From assembly GCF_000719775.1 (NCBI RefSeq), contig NZ_JOHR01000019.1, positions 1 through 64,000 on the forward strand: a stretch of DNA of 64,000 bases, read 5' to 3'. Below the pieces are notes generated by a model. The model made no database searches. It worked only from the letters and a program-made list of their open reading frames with translations, and had not been told where the DNA came from. This DNA comes from Streptomyces sp. NRRL F-5135 (GTDB taxonomy: Bacteria; Actinomycetota; Actinomycetes; Streptomycetales; Streptomycetaceae). Both the position numbers and the translations under genes were made by a program. Below, piece after piece: positions 26,731 to 35,256 of this stretch (position 1 is its first letter; each line of letters starts with the position of its first letter).

Positions 26731-28707
26731 TCACACCTGTACGCGGCGCTCCACCACGTCGACGAGCTTGGCCAGCGCCTCGTCCCGCGGAACGCCGTTC
26801 TCCTGCGATCCGTCGCGGTGGCGGAAGGACACCGTGCCCGCGTTCATGTCGTCGTCACCGACAATGATCATGAAGGGGACCTTCTGCTTCTGCTGCGTGC
26901 GGATCTTCTTCTGCATGCGGTCGGACGACGCGTCCACCTCGACCCGCAGGCCCTTCTTCCGCGCCTCGGCCGCGAACTCCTGAAGATAGGGCACGTGCGC
27001 GTCACCCACCGGGATGCCCACCGCCTGCACCGGCGCCAGCCACGCGGGGAACGCGCCCGCGTAGTGCTCCAGCAGCACCGCGAAGAACCGCTCGATCGAG
27101 CCGAACAGCGCGCGGTGGATCATCACGGGCCGCTGCTTGGTGCCGTCGGGGGCGGTGTACTCGAGATCGAACCTTTCGGGGAGGTTGAAGTCGAGCTGCA
27201 CGGTCGACATCTGCCAGGTCCGCCCGATGGCGTCGCGCGCCTGCACCGAGATCTTCGGGCCGTAGAACGCGGCACCGCCCGGGTCGGGAGTGAGCGGCAG
27301 CCCCTGCTTCTCGGCCACCTTGCGCAGGACCTCGGTGGCCTCCTCCCACGCCTCGTCCGACCCGACGAACTTCTCCGGGTCCTTCGTGGACAGCTCCAGG
27401 TAGAAGTCGGTCAGACCGTAGTCGCGCAGCAGGTTCAGCACGAAGGTCAGCGTCGAGTCCAGCTCGTCCGCCATCTGCTCGCGGGTGCAGTAGATGTGCG
27501 CGTCGTCCTGGGTGAAGCCGCGGGCCCGGGTCAGGCCGTGCACGACGCCGGACTTCTCGTACCGGTACACCGTTCCGAACTCGAAGAGGCGCAGCGGCAG
27601 TTCACGGTAGGAACGGCCCCGCGCGTCGAAGATCAGATTGTGCATCGGACAGTTCATGGGCTTCAGGTAGTAGTCCACACCCTCGTCGAGCTGCATGGGC
27701 GGGTACATCCCGTCGGCGTACCAGTCCAGGTGCCCGCTCTTCTCGAAGAGCGCGCCCTTGGTGGCGTGCGGCGAGTAGACGAACTCGTAGCCCTCCTCCT
27801 CGTGCCGGCGGCGCGAGTAGTCCTCCATCACGCGACGGATGATGCCGCCCTTCGGATGGAAGACGGCGAGACCGGAGCCGACCTCGTCGGGGAAGGAGAA
27901 CAGGTCCAGCTCGTTGCCGAGCTTGCGGTGGTCGCGCTTCTCGGCCTCGGCCAGGAAGTCCAGGTGCGCCTTCAGCTCCTCCTTGGAGGGCCACGCGGTG
28001 CCGTAGATGCGCTGGAGCATCGGGTTCTTCTCGCTGCCCCGCCAGTACGCGGCGGCGTTCCGCATCAGCTTGAACGCGGGGATGTTCCGGGTCGTCGGCA
28101 GGTGCGGGCCCCGGCACAGGTCCTTCCAGCACAGCTCGCCGGTCTTCGCGTCGAGGTTGTCGTAGATGGTCAGCTCGCCGCCGCCCACCTCGACGTCCGC
28201 GCCGTCGTCGGTCGAGGCGGCGCCCTTGATGCCGATCAGCTCCAGCTTGTACGGCTCGTCCGCCAGTTCCTCGCGGGCCGCCTCGTCGGTGACGACGCGG
28301 CGCGAGAAGCGCTGGCCGCGCTTCTGGATCTCCTGCATCTTCTTCTCGATGGCCTTGAGGTCATCGGGGGTGAAGGGGGTGGCCACGTCGAAGTCGTAGT
28401 AGAAGCCGTCCTTGACCGGCGGGCCGATGCCCAGCTTGGCCTCGGGGTGCAGCTCCTGCACGGCTTGTGCCATGACGTGCGCGGTGGAGTGGCGCAAAAT
28501 GTTCAGACCGTCCTCGGAGGAGATCTCGACGGGCTCGACGACCTCGCCCTCGGAGAGCTCGTACGCGAGGTCCTTCAGCTCGCCGCCCACGCGGGCCGCG
28601 ATCACGGTGCGCTCGCCGGGGAAGAGCTCGGCCGCCGTAGTGCCCGTCGTCACCACGCGCTCTTCCCGCTCGGAATCGCGTTGGATGATCACACGGACGT
28701 CTGACAC
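26731..28707 (-). CDS. thrS: Threonyl-tRNA synthetase
   Basis: A 658-residue class II synthetase. An N-terminal TGS domain is followed by the editing domain ([16 protein letters not shown]), then the catalytic core with [25 protein letters not shown] and [15 protein letters not shown], and the anticodon-binding domain. All zinc ligands of the core appear present. The GTG at 28705-28707 follows AGGAGAG. I looked for a T-box leader in the 500 nt upstream and saw no TGGNACCGCG element. Confidence 0.98.
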   Translation of the reverse strand: MSDVRVIIQRDSEREERVVTTGTTAAELFPGERTVIAARVGGELKDLAYELSEGEVVEPVEISSEDGLNILRHSTAHVMAQAVQELHPEAKLGIGPPVKDGFYYDFDVATPFTPDDLKAIEKKMQEIQKRGQRFSRRVVTDEAAREELADEPYKLELIGIKGAASTDDGADVEVGGGELTIYDNLDAKTGELCWKDLCRGPHLPTTRNIPAFKLMRNAAAYWRGSEKNPMLQRIYGTAWPSKEELKAHLDFLAEAEKRDHRKLGNELDLFSFPDEVGSGLAVFHPKGGIIRRVMEDYSRRRHEEEGYEFVYSPHATKGALFEKSGHLDWYADGMYPPMQLDEGVDYYLKPMNCPMHNLIFDARGRSYRELPLRLFEFGTVYRYEKSGVVHGLTRARGFTQDDAHIYCTREQMADELDSTLTFVLNLLRDYGLTDFYLELSTKDPEKFVGSDEAWEEATEVLRKVAEKQGLPLTPDPGGAAFYGPKISVQARDAIGRTWQMSTVQLDFNLPERFDLEYTAPDGTKQRPVMIHRALFGSIERFFAVLLEHYAGAFPAWLAPVQAVGIPVGDAHVPYLQEFAAEARKKGLRVEVDASSDRMQKKIRTQQKQKVPFMIIVGDDDMNAGTVSFRHRDGSQENGVPRDEALAKLVDVVERRVQV

Positions 28708-29223
28708 CGGTCTCTCCTGACTGAAGGGGCGCGACAGCGGACACTGCGCGTTCTGAATCGTACCGAGCCGCCGGGGCCACTCGCGAAACGGTTCACCGGC
28801 CGCGGAGCCGCAGCGCCCGACCGGGGGCCCGGGGCCGACCTCCGGGCCTCGGCCGGGGAGCCCCCGTGGACCGCACGCGCTCACAACCGGTCCCGGCGTC
28901 GCCGACGACCCGTGACGCCCGACGAGCCGTTCCTCGCGCGGTGCCGGCGCTCGGGCCGGGCTCCGCTCCCGCCGACCGCCCGGACCGACCGGACCGATCG
29001 TCCGGTCGGCCGGACACGCGCGCCCGACGCAGGCGGAACGACTCGGCGCCCGCCGGGACGGCAGCCGTACGACCCCGCCCCCGGCGACAAGGCGGCGAGG
29101 CACCCCCGGGCCGCCGAGGGCCCGCCCGTCCTGAACGGCGCGTACCGCACGACCTGTCCGGGTATCAACCGGATCGGGCAGTGGATGAGCGTCATCTGCC
29201 GTGCGGGCGCGAGGAGTTCGGAA
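28708..29223. other. Divergent intergenic region thrS / exonuclease
   Basis: This 516-bp gap is very G+C-rich and has open frames on both strands but no protein-like translation. It must contain promoters for thrS and the exonuclease; I cannot place them. A GAGGAG sits just before the exonuclease ATG. Confidence 0.5.
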
Positions 29224-29949
29224 ATGACGTACTGGTTCGAGGGGCCGTTGGCGGCATTTGACACGGAGACGACAGGAGTGGACGTCGAGCAGGACCGGAT
29301 CGTCTCGGCCACCGTGGTCGTCCAGGACATACCGGAAGGCCGGCTGCGGGTGGCCCGCTGGGTGATAGATCCGGGGGTGCCGGTGCCGCCGGAGGCCACC
29401 GCCGTCCACGGCCTGACCGCGGACTTCCTGCACCGCAACGGCCGGTGGCCGGCGCCGGCCGTGGAGGAGCTGGCCGGCGAGGTGGCGGCCCAGTGCGCGG
29501 CGGGCCGTCCCCTGGTGGTGATGAACGCGCCGTTCGATCTCACGCTGCTGGACCGCGAGTTGCGCCGGCACCGGGCCTCGTCACTGGAGGGCCGCCTGGC
29601 GGGCGTTCCGCTGCGGGTGCTGGACCCCCTGGTGCTCGACAGGCACCTGGACCGCTACCGCAAGGGCCGCCGTGCGCTCACGGACCTGTGCGCGCGGTAC
29701 GGCGTCGAGCCGGACGAGGCACAGGACGCGTCGTCCGACGCGCTGGCGGCGCTGGAGGTGGTGCGGGCGGTCGGCCGGCGGTTCTGCGCCCGGATGGAGC
29801 GCCTGACGGCCGCCGAACTGCACACGCTCCAGGCCAGGTGGCACGCGGCGCAGGCGCGCGCCGGGCAGACCTGGTTCTCGCGCAACGGCGCGCAGGAGCC
29901 GGTGGACACGGCGTGGCCGTTCAGGCCCGCACTGCCCGCCGCGGCCTGA
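29224..29949 (+). CDS. 3'-5' exonuclease domain protein (DNA polymerase III epsilon-like)
   Basis: A 241-residue DEDD-type exonuclease. Exo I is FDTETTGVD (about residues 12-20), Exo II lies in [16 protein letters not shown], and Exo III in the [13 protein letters not shown] helix where HD would be expected; the His position reads Ser, as in some members. It has no polymerase domain, so it is a free-standing nuclease, perhaps for repair or RNA turnover. The ATG at 29224 is preceded by GAGGAG. It ends before a strong hairpin and a tRNA gene on the other strand. Confidence 0.85.
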   Translation: MTYWFEGPLAAFDTETTGVDVEQDRIVSATVVVQDIPEGRLRVARWVIDPGVPVPPEATAVHGLTADFLHRNGRWPAPAVEELAGEVAAQCAAGRPLVVMNAPFDLTLLDRELRRHRASSLEGRLAGVPLRVLDPLVLDRHLDRYRKGRRALTDLCARYGVEPDEAQDASSDALAALEVVRAVGRRFCARMERLTAAELHTLQARWHAAQARAGQTWFSRNGAQEPVDTAWPFRPALPAAA

Positions 29950-30000
29950 CCGCCCGATGTCCGCGCGAACGGCCGGGCGGCGGAATGAGTCAACGAGTAA

Positions 30001-30029
30001 AGGCCGGTCCGTCATGGACGGACCGGCCT
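30001..30029. terminator. Bidirectional terminator between exonuclease gene and tRNA-Val
   Basis: A perfect 13-bp stem (30001-30013 with 30017-30029) with a 3-nt loop sits 7 nt beyond the 3' end of the leftward tRNA and 51 nt after the exonuclease stop. Confidence 0.85.
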
Positions 30030-30036
30030 CTCCTGG

Positions 30037-30108
30037 TGGGCGATACTGGGTTCGAACCAGTGACCTCTTCGGTGTGAACGAAGCGCTCTCCCGCTGAGCT
30101 AATCGCCC
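30037..30108 (-). tRNA. tRNA-Val (anticodon CAC)
   Basis: A 72-nt cloverleaf on the minus strand. The acceptor stem GGGCGAT pairs with ATCGCCC and the discriminator base is A. The anticodon stem CTTCG/CGAAG encloses the loop TTCACAC, giving anticodon CAC, which reads GUG codons. The T arm has GGTTCGAAC. CCA is not encoded. Confidence 0.96.
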
Positions 30109-30434
30109 GGGAACGGACTGAACCTTACAGGTCTCGGCGGCTTTCCTTCAAACCGGATACGACGTACTCACGCCGACTTCCGGCGCCACACTCGCCGGTC
30201 GCGGAGAAGGTCCCGCCACGGCCCGGCGGTCGACCCGACTCGACGCGCGCGGGGGCCGGTTGCCGACGCGCCGGGCTTCGCGCCGCCTCCTGGACGGTGC
30301 GAGGACGACGTACGGGCCACTCGCCGGCCGGACGCGCCGATCACGGGGAGCCCGCGAAGGCCCGGGCCCGCGGAAGATCCGCGTACGGCAAAGGCCCCGG
30401 GACCTGTCGGTCCTCGGGGCCTCGGCTCCGGACG
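30109..30434. other. Spacer between two tRNA-Val genes
   Basis: A 326-nt spacer with no supported gene. It should hold the promoter of the left tRNA gene and the terminator of the right one (listed separately at 30392-30422). Confidence 0.5.
30392..30422 (-). terminator. Terminator of the right tRNA-Val gene
   Basis: A 13-bp stem with one bulged base (AGGCCCCG plus GGACC pairing with GGTCC plus CGGGGCCT) and a 4-nt loop lies 12 nt beyond the 3' end of the leftward tRNA. Confidence 0.75.
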
Positions 30435-30506
30435 TGGGCGATACTGGGTTCGAACCAGTGACCTCTTCGGTGTGAACGAAGCGCTCTCCCACTGAGCTAA
30501 TCGCCC
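30435..30506 (-). tRNA. tRNA-Val (anticodon CAC), second copy
   Basis: A 72-nt gene identical to the first tRNA-Val(CAC) copy except for one base in the D loop (AGTGGGAG in place of AGCGGGAG). It has the same acceptor stem, anticodon loop TTCACAC and discriminator A. The two copies lie 326 nt apart, each with its own hairpin terminator, so they are probably separate transcription units. Confidence 0.96.
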
Positions 30507-30560
30507 GGGCGCACCGCACACATTACCCGATGTCAGCGGCGCTCCTCGCCGCCCGCCCGG

Positions 30561-31034
30561 TCACTGGTCGATCTTCCAGGGCATGACGAGGCCGAACTTC
30601 CACACATAGATCCCGGCCAGCACGGCCATGATCACCACACCGACGCCGGTGAGGATGATGTTCCGCCGCCTGACCGCGGGGTCCAGGGCGCGCTGGGCCG
30701 CCTCGGTGACCTTCCGCCGGGTCCAGCGGAGCACGAGCTGCGCCCAGACGAACTCGGTCGCCCAGATCGCCATGCCCGCGAAGATCACCAGCCAGCCGGG
30801 GCCCGGCAGCGGAAGCATGATGATGCCCGTGATCACCACCGCGAGGCCGACGACGAAGACGCCGACCTGCCAGCTCAGGTGGAGCGGTCGCGAGGCCTTG
30901 ATGAATCGCGGCGCGCGCGAGCCGAGCGGCCGCCCGCCCGTCGCCACGTCGCCCGTCACCGCCTCCGTCGCGGTGTCCACGTCCACGGCCGTCGGCACCC
31001 CGCCACGCCCCCGCTCGTCACTCTCCGCACGCAT
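30561..31034 (-). CDS. TIGR02611-type membrane protein
   Basis: A 157-residue actinobacterial membrane protein of unknown function. Three hydrophobic helices can be seen (about residues 58-77, 80-98 and 132-150), the second containing the conserved PGPGWLVIFAGMAIWATEF motif. The N-terminal 50 residues are hydrophilic. The ATG at 31034 was chosen because the upstream sequence is not protein-like. It is divergent from ssgB. Confidence 0.85.
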   Translation of the reverse strand: MRAESDERGRGGVPTAVDVDTATEAVTGDVATGGRPLGSRAPRFIKASRPLHLSWQVGVFVVGLAVVITGIIMLPLPGPGWLVIFAGMAIWATEFVWAQLVLRWTRRKVTEAAQRALDPAVRRRNIILTGVGVVIMAVLAGIYVWKFGLVMPWKIDQ

Positions 31035-31139
31035 GGGGCTCAACCTACCCGAGTCCTCGCCTTCACCGGAATGGCGGTATGCCTCGAAGTCACACACCGC
31101 TGTACGAGGTACCCGAAGGATCACAAAACAGACAGAGGG

Positions 31140-31166
31140 GTTTACAACGGCACCGTAGGTGGCATG
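31140..31166 (+). promoter_or_regulatory. Candidate sigma-B/F-type promoter of ssgB
   Basis: GTTTAC (31140-31145) and GGCATG (31161-31166), 15 nt apart, resemble the GTTT-N14-16-GGGTAT promoters read by the SigB/SigF/SigH group. The start codon is 58 nt downstream. In S. coelicolor ssgB is reported to depend on sigma-H. The -10 match is imperfect. Confidence 0.45.
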
Positions 31167-31224
31167 TCGATTTCGCCGACGTGCGAATCCCCGAGCGCAC
31201 ACTGAGCGAAAGGCCCTGGCGCTT

Positions 31225-31638
31225 ATGAACACCACGGTCAGCTGCGAGCTGCACCTGCGCCTCGTTGTATCGAGCGAGTCCTCACTGCCTGTACCGGCGG
31301 GCCTGCGGTATGACACGGCCGATCCCTATGCCGTGCACGCCACCTTCCACACCGGAGCCGAAGAGACGGTCGAATGGGTCTTCGCCCGCGACCTGCTCGC
31401 CGAGGGGCTGCACCGGCCCACCGGCACCGGCGACGTCCGGGTCTGGCCGTCCCGCAGCCACGGTCAGGGCGTCGTCTGCATCGCGCTGAGCTCCCCGGAG
31501 GGCGAAGCCCTGCTGGAGGCCCCCGCGCGGGCCCTGGAGTCGTTCCTGAAGCGGACCGACGCCGCGGTGCCTCCGGGCACCGAGCATCGTCACTTCGACC
31601 TCGACACGGAACTCTCACACATCCTGGCCGAGAGCTGA
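31225..31638 (+). CDS. ssgB: SsgB, sporulation-specific cell division activator
   Basis: A 137-residue SsgA-like protein. The sequence (opening MNTTVSCELHLRLV, with GEETVEWVFARDLL-like core and the C-terminal helix LDTELSHILAES) is what I know for SsgB, the most conserved SALP paralogue. With SsgA, SsgB places FtsZ at future septum sites in aerial hyphae and is essential for sporulation. The ATG at 31225 has AAAGG about 12 nt upstream. Its presence identifies the source as a sporulating actinomycete. Confidence 0.97.
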   Translation: MNTTVSCELHLRLVVSSESSLPVPAGLRYDTADPYAVHATFHTGAEETVEWVFARDLLAEGLHRPTGTGDVRVWPSRSHGQGVVCIALSSPEGEALLEAPARALESFLKRTDAAVPPGTEHRHFDLDTELSHILAES

Positions 31639-31657
31639 GCCAGGCCGAGAGCTGCTC

Positions 31658-31686
31658 GGCGCCGTCCGACTCGGGGAGACGGCGCC
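31658..31686 (+). terminator. First hairpin after ssgB
   Basis: A perfect 9-bp stem (31658-31666 with 31678-31686) and an 11-nt loop, 19 nt after the ssgB stop. Confidence 0.6.
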
Positions 31687-31712
31687 GCGCGGACAACCTC
31701 ATACGGAGGACA

Positions 31713-31754
31713 CCGGCGCCGTCGCCGCGGAAACCACCGCGGGGAGGGCGCCGG
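31713..31754 (+). terminator. Second, two-tier hairpin after ssgB
   Basis: An 8-bp outer stem (31713-31720 with 31747-31754), a symmetric 4-nt internal loop, and a 6-bp inner stem CCGCGG/CCGCGG around AAACCA. It is a backup terminator or a stable 3' end. Confidence 0.5.
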
Positions 31755-32092
31755 CGCGCGTGATCGGGGCACGGCACGCGCACGGGGCGCCGACGCCGGG
31801 CACCGCGGCCGATGGCCGTCGTGGCCGGGGACGACGGCGGACGGGGACGACCGCGGTGGGAGTGATCATCGCGGACGCGTACGACCACGGTCAGGCGGTC
31901 GGCGCGGCAGGACACGACCGCGCCGGGGACGCGGTGGGCAAGGCGGGCCGGGTGGCGCGGGCCGGCGCCGGTGGCGGCCCGCGCCCGCCCGTATGTTCCC
32001 CGCCCGTCCCCCGTCCCCCCGCCGCCCGGCAGGGACTAAAGTCGGCGGGATCGGCGGGCGCACCGGCCCGCGGGCAGGCCAGGGAGCGGACC

Positions 32093-32662
32093 GTGCTGAT
32101 TCCACACGACACCCGGATCGCCCTCGCCACCGTCACGGACCTGGTGAACACCGCGCCGCGGACGCACGCCGGGGACGGCGCGGCCGACCGGCTCGCGGAC
32201 GTCGAGGCGCTCTACGGCTTCCTCCGCGCCCACGACGTCAGCGGGGTGGGTGAGCTCGGCGAGCGGGACCTGCGCGCCGTACAGGCCGTACGGAGACGCT
32301 TCACGGAGGTGGTCGCGGCCCCGGACCCGCGCACCGCGGCCAAGCTGATCAACCGGCTGGTGGCCGCCGCGGGGACGACTCCGCAGCTGACCGACCACGA
32401 CGGTTACGACTGGCACGTCCACTACTTCGCCCCCGGGGCGTCGGTCGCCGACCATCTCGCCGCCGACGGCGGCATGGCCCTGGCCTTCATGGTGGTGGCC
32501 GGCGAACGGGAACGGCTGCGGCGGTGCGGGGCCCCGGACTGCGGGCACGCGTTCGTCGACCTGTCGCGCAACCGCTCGCGCCGTTACTGCGACAGCCGGA
32601 CCTGCGGCAACCGACTGCACGTGGCCGCCTACCGGGCGCGCCGCAAGGAAGCGGCCGGTTGA
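32093..32662 (+). CDS. CGNR zinc-finger (ABATE-like) regulator
   Basis: A 189-residue protein with an N-terminal ABATE-type domain and a C-terminal CGNR zinc finger. The Cys ligands are in CGAPDCGHAF and YCDSRTCGNR, followed by the conserved AAYRARR tail. Such proteins are thought to be DNA-binding regulators in actinobacteria; the target is unknown. The GTG at 32093 is preceded by GGGAG. Only 3 nt separate its stop from that of the convergent small membrane protein. Confidence 0.88.
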   Translation: MLIPHDTRIALATVTDLVNTAPRTHAGDGAADRLADVEALYGFLRAHDVSGVGELGERDLRAVQAVRRRFTEVVAAPDPRTAAKLINRLVAAAGTTPQLTDHDGYDWHVHYFAPGASVADHLAADGGMALAFMVVAGERERLRRCGAPDCGHAFVDLSRNRSRRYCDSRTCGNRLHVAAYRARRKEAAG

Positions 32663-32665
32663 CGT

Positions 32666-32818
32666 TCACAGCAGGAACAAATCGTGCACCGCCGCCATCA
32701 GCAGCAGCGAGCCGATCACCGCCAGGAAGATCATCAACGGCGGCTGGGACAGCGCGAAAAGGCAACCGCGCTGCTCATCGGTGGGTGCGGGAGGTTCATC
32801 CCGGGAGGTATCGAGCAT
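32666..32818 (-). CDS. Small membrane protein
   Basis: A 50-residue peptide with a hydrophilic N-terminus and one C-terminal helix (PPLMIFLAVIGSLLLMAAVH). An in-frame ATG at 32890 would add 24 residues, but those codons have many A/T third positions unlike genes here, so I prefer the ATG at 32818. It probably sits in the membrane with its N-terminus inside. Function is unknown. Confidence 0.65.
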   Translation of the reverse strand: MLDTSRDEPPAPTDEQRGCLFALSQPPLMIFLAVIGSLLLMAAVHDLFLL

Positions 32819-33045
32819 CTCGGGGCGATGATGACCTACCGGAATCCCGGCCACCGGCCAACACGTGTAACCAGGCCGGGAGTTCATCATATTCCGTGGA
32901 TTGTGGCCGGGAATCCCCTACGCGGAGCGCCGAGTTGTGATCCATGTCGCGCGCAGCACCGGGTCACGGCCGGCATGTGAACCGCTGACCTGCGCCGACG
33001 ACCGCTCTCGTGTTCCTCGTGGCCGCGCGTCGCAGGTCAGGTCCG

Positions 33046-33492
33046 TCAGATGCCGTGCTTCTTGAGGATGGCCTCGATGTCGCTGAAGTCGTCCTCCTGG
33101 GCGGCGGGCCGCTTGCCCGCCGGGCGGCGCTCGGCGGGCCCGGCGCCCGGGCCGAGCGAGGGCGCGGACGCGGCCGGCTCGACCGCGTCCTCCCGGGCCG
33201 CCCTGGCCGCCGCCCTGCGCTCCTTGCGGCTGCCGCCGGTCCGGCGCTCCACGGCCCGGGTCGTCATGAAGAGCAGCCAGGCCACCGCGAGGACACCGAA
33301 GCCGGCCCACGCCGTCAGGCTGAAGGCCGTGTTGGCGGCCCACTTCACCAGTCCCGTCATCACCAGCGCGGCCGGGATCAGGGCGTAGGCGGCGATCCTC
33401 GTCGCCGCGAGGAATCGCTTGCGGTACGCCGTGATCGCGGCGATGCCCAGGCCCGCCGCCGACACCGCCGCGCCGATCGTCTCGGCAATCAT
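33046..33492 (-). CDS. Hypothetical membrane protein
   Basis: A 148-residue protein with three hydrophobic helices in the first 85 residues and a basic, then acidic, cytosolic tail ending in DDFSDIEAILKKHGI. The ATG at 33492 has GGAGG six nt upstream, which decides against longer frames. I do not recognise the family. Confidence 0.8.
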   Translation of the reverse strand: MIAETIGAAVSAAGLGIAAITAYRKRFLAATRIAAYALIPAALVMTGLVKWAANTAFSLTAWAGFGVLAVAWLLFMTTRAVERRTGGSRKERRAAARAAREDAVEPAASAPSLGPGAGPAERRPAGKRPAAQEDDFSDIEAILKKHGI

Positions 33493-33741
33493 CGGGTCCT
33501 CCAGGCAGAGCGTGTCTTCGGCCGAACCGGTCTTCTCCCCCCATCGTGCACCTGGCGGACCGCTCCGGGCCACGGTGGGGTGCCCGCTCCCGGCGGATCT
33601 CGGGGAGATCTCGGGGGCGGTGTCCTCCCCAGGTCCCAGACCGAGGAGGGCCGGGCCGCGTCCGGGGAGCCGGCCCCGGACCGGGCTGCGGACCGCGTCC
33701 CGACGGGCGGGGAGGCGATCGGGTCCTGCGAGACTGGCCCC

Positions 33742-34260
33742 ATGAGCGACTCCTCACCCGCCCGCGTCGTCCTCGACGTGTGGTGCGAACTCCAGTGCAC
33801 CGACTGCCGTGCCGCCCTGACCGATCTGCGTGCCCTGCGCGAGCGCTACGGCGACCGACTGGAGCAGCGGCTGCGGCACTTCCCGCTGGCGAAGCACAAG
33901 CACGCCTACGCGGCGGCGCAGGCCGCCGAGGAAGCCGCCGAGCAGGGCCGGGGGTGGGAGTACGCGGAGGCGCTGCTGGTCCGGGCGGAGGACCTGGCAG
34001 CCCGCGGCGAGCCCGTTCTGCTGGAGGTGGCGCGCGAGCTGGGCCTGGACGCCGAGGAGTTCGACACCGCGCTGATCGACGGGCGTCACCTCCTGGCCGT
34101 GGACGCCGACCAGGCCGAGGGCAGGGCGATCGGCGTCACCGGCACCCCGACGTACGTCATCGGCGACGAACGTCTCGACGGCGGCAAGAGCCAGGCGGGG
34201 CTGCGGGAGCGGATCCAGGAGATCGCGGACCGGCTGCTGGCGTCGGCCGGGGACGCCTGA
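33742..34260 (+). CDS. DsbA-family thioredoxin-fold protein
   Basis: A 172-residue soluble protein of the DsbA/FrnE type. A CTDC redox motif follows WCELQ near residues 18-22, and the cis-Pro loop is GVTGTPTYVIG. The helical insert between the two halves fits the DsbA fold. There is no signal peptide, so it acts in the cytosol, unlike true DsbA. The ATG at 33742 has no strong ribosome binding site. Confidence 0.87.
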   Translation: MSDSSPARVVLDVWCELQCTDCRAALTDLRALRERYGDRLEQRLRHFPLAKHKHAYAAAQAAEEAAEQGRGWEYAEALLVRAEDLAARGEPVLLEVARELGLDAEEFDTALIDGRHLLAVDADQAEGRAIGVTGTPTYVIGDERLDGGKSQAGLRERIQEIADRLLASAGDA

Positions 34261-34275
34261 CCGCGTGCCGCCGCC

Positions 34276-34319
34276 GGGCCTTTTCGGCTCGCTCACCGGT
34301 ACGCGAGCCGAAAGGGCCC
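34276..34319. terminator. Bidirectional terminator between DsbA-like and GNAT genes
   Basis: Arms 34276-34292 and 34303-34319 pair over 17 bp with one G-T wobble and a 10-nt loop, placed between two convergent stop codons (16 nt after one and 5 nt from the other). Confidence 0.85.
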
Positions 34320-34324
34320 GGCGG

Positions 34325-35164
34325 TCACAGCAACCGCTTGAAGTAGTTGTGCCGGGTGGTCGCGTAGCCGAGGGATTCGTAGAGGCGGACGGCCGGGGTG
34401 TTGTCCGCGAAGACGTGCAGTCCCAGCTCCGTGTGCCCGGCGGCCAGGGCGGTCCGCTCGGCCAGGAGCATCAGCGCGCGCCCGTGGCCCTTGCCCCGCT
34501 GCTCCTCGACGACGACCACCTCGTACACGTACGCGCCCGACGTGCCGGGGCTCAACTCGCGGCGCGCGACCCAGACATGGCCGACCACCGCACCCTGGTG
34601 GACCAGTACCTCGATCGAGGTGCCGGGCGTGGCGAGGCCGTCGGGCAGCAGCTTCGCGAAGCTCTCCCGCGACTTGGCGCGGGCCACGTCCGGGGACAGG
34701 CCGCGGTCGATCCAGCTCTGGGCGTAGTCGTCGTACGCGCCGGCCAGCCACCGCTCGTACTCCGCGGCGGTCATGGACCGGGCCTCGACCCCCGCGGGCG
34801 GCTCCGGCGGGTGCGCGGGCAGCGTCTTGACCATGTTGCGGCTGCGCTCGGTGTAGCCGAGGGATTCGGCCAGGCGCAGTGCGGCGTGCGCGGCGGGCGG
34901 CACGGAGGCCGTCATCAGGCCGCAGCCCCAGCCGCGCGCGATCTCCTCCGCGGCGAGCGCGGCGACGGTGGCGCGACCACGCCGCCGGTCGGCCTCGTCG
35001 ATCCGCAGCGTCGGCACGGACACGGCCGTGTGACCGAAGACGGGGTCCGTGGCCAGCTCGATCGATCCGACGGGGCGGCTGTTCACACAGACGTCGTAGG
35101 TGCGCGACCTGCTGCCGTCGGCGGTCTCGTGAAGCGGCCCGGCCGGCCGCAGGGTGGTGGTCAT
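34325..35164 (-). CDS. Tandem-domain GNAT acetyltransferase
   Basis: A 279-residue protein with two GNAT folds. The C-terminal one has the acetyl-CoA loop EQRGKGHGRAL and the terminal NTPAVRLYESLGY, as in active enzymes. The N-terminal one has a weaker RRRGRATVAAL loop and LRLAESLGYTERSR. The layout recalls mycothiol synthase MshD, but the sequence does not let me assign a substrate. The start is ATG at 35164 (a GTG lies just before). Confidence 0.85.
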   Translation of the reverse strand: MTTTLRPAGPLHETADGSRSRTYDVCVNSRPVGSIELATDPVFGHTAVSVPTLRIDEADRRRGRATVAALAAEEIARGWGCGLMTASVPPAAHAALRLAESLGYTERSRNMVKTLPAHPPEPPAGVEARSMTAAEYERWLAGAYDDYAQSWIDRGLSPDVARAKSRESFAKLLPDGLATPGTSIEVLVHQGAVVGHVWVARRELSPGTSGAYVYEVVVVEEQRGKGHGRALMLLAERTALAAGHTELGLHVFADNTPAVRLYESLGYATTRHNYFKRLL

Positions 35165-35193
35165 CACAGGGTGTTGTACCCGCCGCGCGGTGG

Positions 35194-35220
35194 CGCGTCA
35201 TCCGATTAAAGGATGACGCG
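35194..35220. terminator. Terminator of the pabB-pabC unit
   Basis: A perfect 10-bp stem (35194-35203 with 35211-35220) and a 7-nt loop, 37 nt beyond the pabC stop on the minus strand. Confidence 0.75.
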
Positions 35221-35256
35221 GTCCGGGCCGTCGTCCCACCGGTGCGGGCCGGTTTC

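Larger units (their letters stand above)
31639..32092. other. Intergenic region between ssgB and the CGNR gene
   Basis: This 454-bp gap has two hairpins (listed separately) near ssgB and then extremely G+C-rich sequence. The frame of the next gene remains open leftward to 31760, but that translation is Gly/Arg/Pro-rich and not protein-like, so I leave it out. Confidence 0.5.

Noticed and set aside
28708..29223. T-box leader upstream of thrS
   Set aside because: No TGGNACCGCG element or specifier stem could be seen on the thrS strand; T-boxes in actinobacteria are mostly confined to ileS.
31760..32092. N-terminal extension of the CGNR protein
   Set aside because: Low-complexity Gly/Arg/Pro translation; the GTG at 32093 has a ribosome binding site.
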